Below the pieces are notes generated by a model. That model worked only from the letters and a program-made list of their open reading frames with translations, was not told the origin of the DNA and made no database searches. Positions 57,668-64,000 of a stretch of 64,000 bases of DNA are shown here, piece after piece; within the stretch, counting starts at the first letter, position 1, and every line of letters begins with the position of its first letter. The position numbers and the translations under genes were made by a program. This DNA comes from a bacterium (GTDB taxonomy: Archaea > Thermoproteota > Nitrososphaeria > Nitrososphaerales > Gagatemarchaeaceae): the NCBI GenBank assembly GCA_027310575.1, contig DAIDAO010000045.1:23143-87142 (forward strand), read 5' to 3'.

Positions 57668-58072
57668 ATGCCGACACTAGGGCGACTGTTCATAACTGCA
57701 ACAGGGGAATTCTGTTTCCCAATGGACCCTCCAAACTTCCGCCCAACCTCAAGCACTTCGAAGGCGTGTCACTACTGCCTCCACATGGTCAGTATTGACC
57801 GCTGGGCTACGTGTGCCAAGTACGAGTGTAGGACATATCTGAACGCCGTATGTAACTCATTCGAGGTTTTGGGCGACAGAGACCATCCAACCCCCACGCC
57901 CGAACAGTTGAAGCGGTTGAACGAGCCCTGGATTCAGTACCCTAGGTACTCCTTCCGGCGAAGCCCGCTAATGACACGAGGCCTAGAGCCTAGGCATCAG
58001 CCTGGGGGTCCGCTTGACACGGTACTTCGGATCACGTTTCGCCCTTTCTCGTTCGGCCTCCGACAAATCTGA
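57668..58072 (+). CDS. Unknown Cys-rich island protein
   Basis: The 134-residue product contains ACHYCLHMVSIDRWATCAKY and ECRTYLNAVCNSFEVLGD. The Cys-x2-Cys followed by further Cys at regular spacing looks like a small zinc-binding module of the kind seen in phage-like proteins. The rest is Pro- and Arg-rich (QYPRYSFRRSPLMTRGLEPR). Its last 90 bases overlap the opposite-strand gene at 57983-58303, so either the C-terminal part is not conserved or one of the two is not translated in full. Confidence 0.5.
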   Translation: MPTLGRLFITATGEFCFPMDPPNFRPTSSTSKACHYCLHMVSIDRWATCAKYECRTYLNAVCNSFEVLGDRDHPTPTPEQLKRLNEPWIQYPRYSFRRSPLMTRGLEPRHQPGGPLDTVLRITFRPFSFGLRQI

Positions 58073-58303
58073 ATGCAATCCAGCTTTGTTCTCCACGTGT
58101 AGCTCTTCTCTTCCCCTCGTGGCGTGGATGTCATAGTGCTTCGAGTGGTCATTGCCGACATACTTCACCGTGTAGCCTTGTGCCATGAGGTCTGCCATTG
58201 TAACGTTCTCGCCCACTTTGCCAGCTTCATTGTCGAGCTTACCGTTCAGACTGCGGATAGACTTCCGAGTACTTCTCATCAAATCTTCGATTGGGTCTCC
58301 CAT
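57983..58303 (-). CDS. Small nuclease-like hypothetical protein
   Basis: The 106-residue product begins GDPIEDLMRSTRKSIRSLNG and has a compact segment AQGYTVKYVGNDHSKHYDIH followed by ATRGREELHVENKAG. The order Asp-(x)-about 10-Glu-x-Lys matches a minimal PD-(D/E)XK nuclease core. It ends very basic. The 3' end overlaps the plus-strand Cys-rich gene by 90 bases. It could be a small restriction or defence nuclease, or a non-catalytic relative. Confidence 0.5.
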   Translation of the reverse strand: MGDPIEDLMRSTRKSIRSLNGKLDNEAGKVGENVTMADLMAQGYTVKYVGNDHSKHYDIHATRGREELHVENKAGLHSDLSEAERERAKRDPKYRVKRTPRLMPRL

Positions 58304-58435
58304 GAAAGCATCTGAACGCTCACGAGCTCTTAAGGATTGGCCGCGTTTTCAGGAGGTGGAGATCGTGAAAGTGATTCTCGAGGTAACGTCAGGGTGACTA
58401 AGGGTTAAGAGCTTGACTCGCCAACTCTAATCGGC

Positions 58436-59326
58436 GTGACAAGAGAAGCTACGCAGGATCCAGTACATTACTCGGATTGGCTAACTCTCCTGGGCTTTCA
58501 GGGGGAGGCAGAGGCGCAACAGCATGTCCAGGGCCAAGGAGTGGTTCAGATAACCACAGCCGACGAGTGGCTGAGCCAAATCAAAGCTGCTCGAGACGCC
58601 GTATCGAAGCTGACAGGACGGTTGACTGTCCAGCCATCAGTAAAGGAGTTCGGTCCTGAGTTTGACGCACGATTCACTCAACTCAAGTCCGACCCCACAT
58701 TCCCGGAACACCTGATCGGCATGAAGAGCAATAGATTCGCCATGGTTGAGCTTGCTAAGCTGCACTGCTTCCAGCTAAACGTCAACATGGAGTACGTCGA
58801 TTCACTTGTTGCGCGAGCTCCAGAACCTTCAGATCTGCCTGAGACAGTCAAGTTCTGTCTACCTACAAGAGATGAAGTCGGAAAGACTGCAGTGATTGCA
58901 TCATTCAACCCTAACACAAACACCTTTGCGGCAGTAACCCAGAACCTAGACTTCAGGGTCGCTGGTCAGATGCAGGGTGAGGACCCCATCACTCACAGGG
59001 CTTTCTCGGGTTTCATCTACGGTGGTGGCTTGCCCCAAATGTCGGTGGTGGAGTACAAGGGGATGTTCATACTGAAGAACGGATATCACCGAGCAGTGGC
59101 TCTTCTCAGGAAGAAACACGAGTTTCTCCCCTGCCTACTCCTATCGACCGACGGCTTTCAGTTCACCGGTGGTCAAGCTCAAGGTTTCATGCCCATTGAT
59201 ACGATTATGTCCGACAGGAGCCCGGTTCTTGCAGACTTCCTGTCGCCTGCAGCTATCCTCGTGGCAAGGAGGAGATTGCGGCTGATGATTACGGTTCACT
59301 CTGAAGCTCAGATAATCCCGGTGTAG
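58436..59326 (+). CDS. Unknown island protein with a ParB/Srx-like motif
   Basis: The 296-residue product from GTG at 58436 has a helical start (residues about 25-60), FPEHLIGMKSNRFAMVELAK, and VKFCLPTRDEVGKTAVIASF. Near the end FILKNGYHRAVALLRKKHEF and LPCLLLSTDG follow the pattern of ParB/sulfiredoxin-like domains, in which a Gly-x-His-Arg box is followed by Ala-Leu. TATA-like gggttaaga at 58402-58410 lies about 28 bases upstream. It is convergent with the restriction-modification operon. Function unknown. Confidence 0.6.
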   Translation: MTREATQDPVHYSDWLTLLGFQGEAEAQQHVQGQGVVQITTADEWLSQIKAARDAVSKLTGRLTVQPSVKEFGPEFDARFTQLKSDPTFPEHLIGMKSNRFAMVELAKLHCFQLNVNMEYVDSLVARAPEPSDLPETVKFCLPTRDEVGKTAVIASFNPNTNTFAAVTQNLDFRVAGQMQGEDPITHRAFSGFIYGGGLPQMSVVEYKGMFILKNGYHRAVALLRKKHEFLPCLLLSTDGFQFTGGQAQGFMPIDTIMSDRSPVLADFLSPAAILVARRRLRLMITVHSEAQIIPV

Positions 59327-59360
59327 GCCTGGGCATTACCTCCAGGTGAGCGGACGGAAG

Positions 59361-59975
59361 CTAGGGGACGCGGTGGACTGGGAATCGCAATGACTGCGGT
59401 CTGAATGTTCGTCTCCACTCAACCATCACTCCCTCGCCATTCCACCAATCAGGCTTCTGGGCGTAACCCAACCTAACTTCTGAAGTTTCCGTCAGCTTCC
59501 TGCTCCTATAGTACCTCACACTACACTGGACGGCGAGGTAAACGGTCGGCGTTCCGAACACGGTCTGTACAGCCGAGCCCCCCGGTACCCCAGCGAGGCT
59601 GACGGGAACCGAGAATTGGACACTGCCCTTTAGACCATTATTCTGTTTGTCTATCTGAATGGTGTGGTTTACCGCAGGCGTGAGCCTTGCGGGTATGAGA
59701 GCGACCAAAACAGGCTTGAGGGCCTCCGCAGCTCCATCCCACCCGCTGTCCGCGAAATCCGTCAGCACTTCGCCAACGATTTGTTCTCTCATACTCTGAG
59801 ATAGTCCAAACGCTTGGCGTATCTCGTTCTGTGGGAGCGGCTTGGGCCAGGACGGGCGGGGAAGTTTACCAGCTAGAGATGAACCACTGTGTCCCACCCT
59901 AGGGACCCTTGGGGTCCCGTAACTGATCGGATAGACACGTTTACCTCGTCCATGGCCCCTGGTTCTGAACCTCAT
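59361..59975 (-). CDS. Unknown protein translationally coupled to the restriction-modification enzyme
   Basis: The 204-residue product starts with a basic, Arg/Gly/Pro-rich tail (RFRTRGHGRGKRVYPISYGT), then a helix (LSQSMREQIVGEVLTDFADS), LVALIPARLTPAVNHTIQID and a beta-rich section (LKGSVQFSVPVSLAGVPGGS, TPTVYLAVQCSVRYYRSRKL), ending basic (RRTFRPQSLRFPVHRVP). No nuclease motif is evident. Its ATG overlaps the stop of the large R-M gene by four bases, so the two are made together. It may be a specificity, regulatory or effector subunit. Confidence 0.6.
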   Translation of the reverse strand: MRFRTRGHGRGKRVYPISYGTPRVPRVGHSGSSLAGKLPRPSWPKPLPQNEIRQAFGLSQSMREQIVGEVLTDFADSGWDGAAEALKPVLVALIPARLTPAVNHTIQIDKQNNGLKGSVQFSVPVSLAGVPGGSAVQTVFGTPTVYLAVQCSVRYYRSRKLTETSEVRLGYAQKPDWWNGEGVMVEWRRTFRPQSLRFPVHRVP

Positions 59976-62900
59976 TCCTTGGTCGCTTTGGGTAGGAATG
60001 GCACTTCGTCAATCTGCTTCATGAGTGCAATTGTCTCTCGAACTATCTCTACAATCTTCATGAATTCCTCGACGTCTGCGCCCGTGAGCTCGCGATCCTT
60101 TCGGCTCTTGAGCCACTTGTCAAGGACCTGGTACCCTCCAACGTAGAACTCCCACACATCTTGGGAGACTGAAGTGAAGTACTGGGTCTCGTTGATTGCA
60201 ATCTTGCCCTGGGAGTATTCGACCTTCTCCACCAAGTTTGAACCTGTCACATCGAACCGCGTCCTAGGAGAGAGGTCCACCTTTCCTAGGTGCAGCTTAG
60301 CAAGGCGCTCTCCATACCCGACCATCTTGCTGAAAATCGATACGTCTATCGCGAATGGGATGCGCGGATAGTCACGTCGGAGCTCAGATTCGTATTTGGA
60401 ACGATAGGCGGGCGAGTAGCAAACGGCGTAGGTGTAATAGAACAGGTCTTCAGGTGTCACAGTGGCCCCATACTGAACGGAGAGCCGATCTAGCAGCTGG
60501 GGATTGACGTTAGGGACCTTCTTCTCATTTTCGTAAAGGTATAGCGGCGCTTGATAGCATGTATCATACCGAGTTGATGCCTTGTGATCGGCTATCAAGT
60601 CTGTTGCAAGAAAGTCGGAGTACTGGCCTGGCAGAGGTTCTCTCCTATTGAATAGAAGTGAGACATTCTCCCTCAACATGTGATTCATCACTGACGACCT
60701 GGGTCGACAGATGAACCCGCCTCCCTTGCCAGTGTAGTAGCTGTACCTAACGTCAAACGGGTGGTACAGGATGGGAACAATCTTGTCCTTCGAGGGCCCG
60801 GAGAGAGTCAGGTCGTTCTTCACGGACGCTAATGGCCACGCCGTAGTCTCTTTCTTAATCCCGAATTTGGTTTTAGCTTCGTCTTTTTCCATCGAGGCAA
60901 GGTCCGACACTGTGTTCCAAACATCCTCGCGAGACCACTTTACCGTGACTTCGTCGTTTCCCGTGACGATCCCAGAAATATTGAGGGGGAAGATCTCTGG
61001 AATGCTCGGCGCTTCGTGGTATGGGTCACCTACTTTGGTTTCAACAGGGATGAGGTAGTACTGCGGACTTGTCGGTGAAAGCTCCTTCCACTTCACCTTT
61101 TCGAGCACAGTCCTATCCAGCCACACAAACTTGTGCTCTCTTGTGCCAAAGAGATCGGCGTACTTCACCGTGGTTCCTTTTTGCTTGGGGCTCTTGACGA
61201 AGATTGCTATCGCAACGCCCTGCTCAATGTCGAAGACATTCTCGTCGTTTCCACCTGCTGAAGTGGGGTTTCGATCTTTCCTGAAGTGTCCGTGGAGGTT
61301 TAGAATGTATATCCTGTTGAATGTGTTCATTAGAGACTGGCGTACTCCTCTGAACGTCGGATTGTCCAAGTACGAGTTGTCGGTGATGAATCCGACGACG
61401 CCCTCTCCTTCCGAGTCTATCTTCCATTGAGCGAAGCGGATGAACTTCACGTAGTCGTTGCCGATCCACTTGGTCGTCCTCTCGCCTATCGAGGCACCAT
61501 CGACCTTGTAGTAGCCGTCGTCCTTCCTTCCGTCCTTCGCAGCGTACCCCTGCATCAGGTCTCGGACCCACTGCCCCCGGTTGAACGACTCGCCGGAGTA
61601 GGGAGGATTGCTGACGATAGCGAGTATCTTCTTCTTCTGCTTGATTTCGTTCGCCTTCTTGCTCTCCTCATTGAGCTCCCGAAGGTATGGTATTGGGCCG
61701 TGGGTCTCTGAGGGTTCGAGTGTATTTGTGAGGAAGACCTGCACTCTGTCTTCGTCTTTGAAGTTGTAGAACCACTTCTTCAGAATCGAAGCAAGCTTCA
61801 GGTGGGCGAAGATGTATGGCGTTATCATGACTTCGAACCCGTAGAAGTCCTTGAGGATGTGGTTCGCAATCTTCGAGTTGATCAGTCCTGACAGCTTGCG
61901 CTCTTTCAACTCACCCAGTGTGAGCAAGTAGACAAGCCAAAGGAACGTCCCTGTCCCTACCGCCGGGTCCAGCACTGTGACGCTGTCTTCCGCGAACCCT
62001 AGCTTCTTTCCGAAGTCGTCCTTGAGTATCGAATTCACTGAGTTGACAATGAAATTGATGACGGGGCGTGGCGTGTAGTACACGCCGAGATGCTTCCGCT
62101 TTTCGGGATCGTACTCCTTCAGGAAGTCCTCGTAGAAGAATGTGAACGGGTCCCTGTCTTTCTTGCCTCTCGTGTCAATCTCGGAAAGCACTTTCGGCAT
62201 GTTCGAAGCGTTGAGGACCTCCACAATCTCGTCGATCACCCATGTAAGGTTCGAAGGCAGATCTGAAGCGATGCTTGTGAAGATCTTCTTGATGATGCCG
62301 ATGCTGTGAGGAATCGCAGTAGAGGCGGTCTGCCGTGTCAGTGGGTCCTTGCTGTTCATTCTGGCAAGGAACAGCCCGTATGTGATGGTCTGAGAGTAAG
62401 CGTCTGCGCAGTCGTGGACAGTGATGTCGTTGATCAGCTCCTGTATGCTGCGGTAGAAGTCGGAAAGTGTAGAGGCTTCAGCGCCGGGCTTGAGATCCGC
62501 CTCGAGTTGCTGTTCCGCTAGATCTCTCAGCAGTTTTGCCTTCTTCGAGAGTTCTCTTGCTAGCTCTTCGCCTGACTCGATAGAGGGGACGTTGTACGTG
62601 ACGAATGAGTCCATCATCTTTCCGAAATTATCCATCCGGTTCAAGAAGTTGGGGAACGCTGAGTGGCCGAGATCTGGGATGGTGAAGAGGTTGATGTCAA
62701 AAATGACCTGACTGTTCCTGATGAGTATGAAGCGACAGTAGTCGGTGAAGATGATGTTGTTGATGCTTTCCTTGTACTTCGCGATTTGAGGTCCCGCGAG
62801 CTCCTTGTCGAGGTTCTTCCCTAGTTCCTTCGTCTCAACATAACCCATCTTTGCTCCGCCGCGAAGGACCTTGAAATCGGGGGCTCCAAGCTTCGTCACT

Positions 62901-63067
62901 CTGTCCGGTTCGTGAATGAATTCGCACTGCGGAAGTAGCTTCTTCAAGAAGTTCTCAAATGGCGTTCTGAATGTCGCCTCGGTGTAGTCGCCCTGGGCGT
63001 AGCGTTTTCTCACCTCGGTGAAGTACTCACGATACACTGCGATGTCTTGCTTAGAGTGTGCACTCAC
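59972..63067 (-). CDS. Type IIG/ISP-like restriction-modification enzyme
   Basis: The 1031-residue protein joins a nuclease and an N6-adenine methyltransferase. Residues 35-110 have a PD-(D/E)XK core: GAPDFKV with Asp64 and GYVETKEL with Glu78 and Lys80. A helical linker follows. The methyltransferase has YYTPRPVINFIVNSVNSILK, motif I VLDPAVGTGTFLWLVYLLTL (SAM site, about 355-375) and motif IV ILAIVSNPPYSGESF (about 480). The last ~350 residues should hold the target-recognition domain (ILYHPFDVRYSYYTGKGGGF, LLFNRREPLPGQYS). A single polypeptide could cut and methylate asymmetric sites. TATA-like CTTTTATAG lies about 40 bases upstream. It is coupled to the 204-residue gene. Confidence 0.9.
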   Translation of the reverse strand: MSAHSKQDIAVYREYFTEVRKRYAQGDYTEATFRTPFENFLKKLLPQCEFIHEPDRVTKLGAPDFKVLRGGAKMGYVETKELGKNLDKELAGPQIAKYKESINNIIFTDYCRFILIRNSQVIFDINLFTIPDLGHSAFPNFLNRMDNFGKMMDSFVTYNVPSIESGEELARELSKKAKLLRDLAEQQLEADLKPGAEASTLSDFYRSIQELINDITVHDCADAYSQTITYGLFLARMNSKDPLTRQTASTAIPHSIGIIKKIFTSIASDLPSNLTWVIDEIVEVLNASNMPKVLSEIDTRGKKDRDPFTFFYEDFLKEYDPEKRKHLGVYYTPRPVINFIVNSVNSILKDDFGKKLGFAEDSVTVLDPAVGTGTFLWLVYLLTLGELKERKLSGLINSKIANHILKDFYGFEVMITPYIFAHLKLASILKKWFYNFKDEDRVQVFLTNTLEPSETHGPIPYLRELNEESKKANEIKQKKKILAIVSNPPYSGESFNRGQWVRDLMQGYAAKDGRKDDGYYKVDGASIGERTTKWIGNDYVKFIRFAQWKIDSEGEGVVGFITDNSYLDNPTFRGVRQSLMNTFNRIYILNLHGHFRKDRNPTSAGGNDENVFDIEQGVAIAIFVKSPKQKGTTVKYADLFGTREHKFVWLDRTVLEKVKWKELSPTSPQYYLIPVETKVGDPYHEAPSIPEIFPLNISGIVTGNDEVTVKWSREDVWNTVSDLASMEKDEAKTKFGIKKETTAWPLASVKNDLTLSGPSKDKIVPILYHPFDVRYSYYTGKGGGFICRPRSSVMNHMLRENVSLLFNRREPLPGQYSDFLATDLIADHKASTRYDTCYQAPLYLYENEKKVPNVNPQLLDRLSVQYGATVTPEDLFYYTYAVCYSPAYRSKYESELRRDYPRIPFAIDVSIFSKMVGYGERLAKLHLGKVDLSPRTRFDVTGSNLVEKVEYSQGKIAINETQYFTSVSQDVWEFYVGGYQVLDKWLKSRKDRELTGADVEEFMKIVEIVRETIALMKQIDEVPFLPKATKE

Positions 63068-63190
63068 GGCGAAGCTCCACTATCTCCAAGGCTCGAGAGT
63101 TCTTTTCTATAAAAGAGTGAGAGTGGGCAGTAAACGGGGCGGTTCCGTCTTAAATAACGAAAACGGCTCTACGGGTGGTGTCTCGCTCGA

Positions 63191-64000
63191 TTGCTAGGAG
63201 ACCTCCTTGAACACTACCTGAAGGAAAGCCTAGACAGGCAGCTAGTCGATCGTCTGCCGTTCGCGTTCTACCTCTCCCTGTTGGTGTACATCCTCTTGCA
63301 GTGGCAAGACCCTAAGTATGCATTCGGAAATGACTCCTTCATACTGACTGGGGTCTTCCTAGTCCTGTTCGTCGGGACCTCATACCGGTTCGGTAGGAGG
63401 ATTTCGAAAGTGTTGGCCGATGGACTCTTCAAGTCAGACTTCAAGTCCTTCATCTCGAAGATCCGCGGTATCTACGAAGGAAAGGACTCGCTCCTTGGCG
63501 ACCTCGATGCGATTGCCAATTGGAAGGCATTGGTCGTCGCCTTCCTCTGTGGCGTTTCCATCACCGGGTTCATGTCGGCCATGTTTCTGTACGTCCTGGT
63601 CTACTTCCATCCGGGGGCAGAACTTCTTGTCATCATGGTGATGTTGTCTAGTGTCTACATCTTCTACGAGGTCGCCAGGGCTCCGTTGGTCGAGAAAGAC
63701 AGGGATGAGAAACAAACGGGTCCGGCGGATGTGTTCGAGGCCTACACTGTCACCAACTCACTCACTCGTCTTCCCTTCCGGTCAAAGAGCCTGCTGTATC
63801 TCGCGAGTAAGTTCATAGCACCAATAGCCCATATTGACGTGCCGAAGTTCAACTTCGAAAACTCCCTCGTGTACGAGAACGCCGAACTCTATGCCGAGCT
63901 TGAACGCATGGAGAAGTGTGAGGGGGAAACGAAGGTCTGCCTGAAGCACGAGGAGGGCATGAGTCTGACCGAGTTCAGGGTCGACGACCGTCCTTCCACC
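63191..64000 (+). CDS. Membrane protein, 3' end beyond the window
   Basis: The frame is open from TTG at 63191 to the last base (270 codons) with no stop, so the gene is cut by the window edge. The product has membrane helices near the start (FAFYLSLLVYILLQW; ILTGVFLVLFVGTSYRFG), a soluble stretch, and further helices (ALVVAFLCGVSITGFMSAMF; AELLVIMVMLSSVYIFYEVA), followed by a cytoplasmic domain with PKFNFENSLVYENAELYAEL. TATA-like tcttaaata at 63149-63157 lies about 35-40 bases upstream. It is divergent from the R-M gene. No family recognised. Confidence 0.7.
   Translation, partial: MLGDLLEHYLKESLDRQLVDRLPFAFYLSLLVYILLQWQDPKYAFGNDSFILTGVFLVLFVGTSYRFGRRISKVLADGLFKSDFKSFISKIRGIYEGKDSLLGDLDAIANWKALVVAFLCGVSITGFMSAMFLYVLVYFHPGAELLVIMVMLSSVYIFYEVARAPLVEKDRDEKQTGPADVFEAYTVTNSLTRLPFRSKSLLYLASKFIAPIAHIDVPKFNFENSLVYENAELYAELERMEKCEGETKVCLKHEEGMSLTEFRVDDRPST

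Larger units (their letters stand above)
55600..64000. other. Lower G+C accessory region, candidate defence island
   Basis: From about 55.6 kb the base composition drops: a hand-counted 60-base line starting at 58801 has 50% G+C while the line at 53041 has 67%. Codon use shifts to more A/T-ending codons. Contents are a PD-(D/E)XK nuclease, several orphans, a type IIG/ISP-like restriction-modification gene with a coupled partner, and a membrane protein cut at the window end. No integrase or tRNA att site is visible, so the boundaries are not defined. Confidence 0.6.

Noticed and set aside
1..64000. CRISPR arrays, insertion sequences or integrases
   Set aside because: No regularly spaced identical repeats of CRISPR type, no transposase or tyrosine-recombinase motif, and no terminal inverted repeats were seen on either strand.

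Overview
The window reads as chromosomal DNA of an archaeon with a high G+C genome. Most genes start about 25-35 bases downstream of a TATA-like box (for example cttaaata, tatatac, gtttaaat), often with no room for a leader. GTG and TTG starts are common. The gene set also fits: a TrpB2-type tryptophan synthase beta, a Dpo4-like Y-family polymerase, CGNR and winged-helix regulators, many small zinc-ribbon proteins and a stand-alone MIT-domain protein. A Thermoproteota (TACK) relative such as a Nitrososphaeria or Bathyarchaeia lineage is plausible, but no rRNA or other placing marker is present, so this is inference.

Layout. 0-5 kb: an operon of an FAD oxidoreductase, an FGGY kinase and an alkylglycerone-phosphate-synthase-like FAD enzyme, then a SIS-domain protein. 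5-9 kb: a secreted DUF4382 protein with a membrane-linked regulator, a methyltransferase, a YgjP-type metallopeptidase and two tiny genes (C2H2 finger; two-helix membrane protein). 9-24 kb: MFS transporter, a class III nucleotide cyclase with TPRs, redox genes, a lone ParB-type protein, TrpB2, MsrB, a cyclic-nucleotide-binding-domain protein, a second DUF4382 protein and a PLP enzyme fused to a rhodanese. 24-36 kb: HtrA-like protease, regulators, MIT-domain protein, CBS-domain protein, the pyrE-pyrD-pyrF operon, a possible structured RNA, an FKBP and a CGNR regulator. 36-50 kb: transporters, an SPFH/zinc-ribbon operon, DUF72 plus DNA polymerase IV, hydantoinase/oxoprolinase A and B, and a BtuF-like protein with a membrane partner.

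50.2-55.0 kb is the most striking locus. A membrane-bound NRPS-like protein has one adenylation domain, one carrier domain and three tandem transmembrane-plus-soluble units, the architecture of epsilon-poly-L-lysine synthetase (Pls). A phosphopantetheinyl transferase gene overlaps its end. The adenylation pocket read by hand (D-L-E-S-I-G-T-V-I-K) resembles known lysine codes. This is a candidate archaeal polyamino-acid or lysine-oligomer synthase.

From about 55.6 kb to the end the base composition falls (one hand-counted line at 58801 is 50% G+C against 67% at 53041) and the genes become mostly unknown: a PD-(D/E)XK nuclease with zinc ribbon, several orphans, a large type IIG/ISP-like restriction-modification enzyme with a translationally coupled partner, and a membrane protein cut by the window end. 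This looks like a defence or integrated island.
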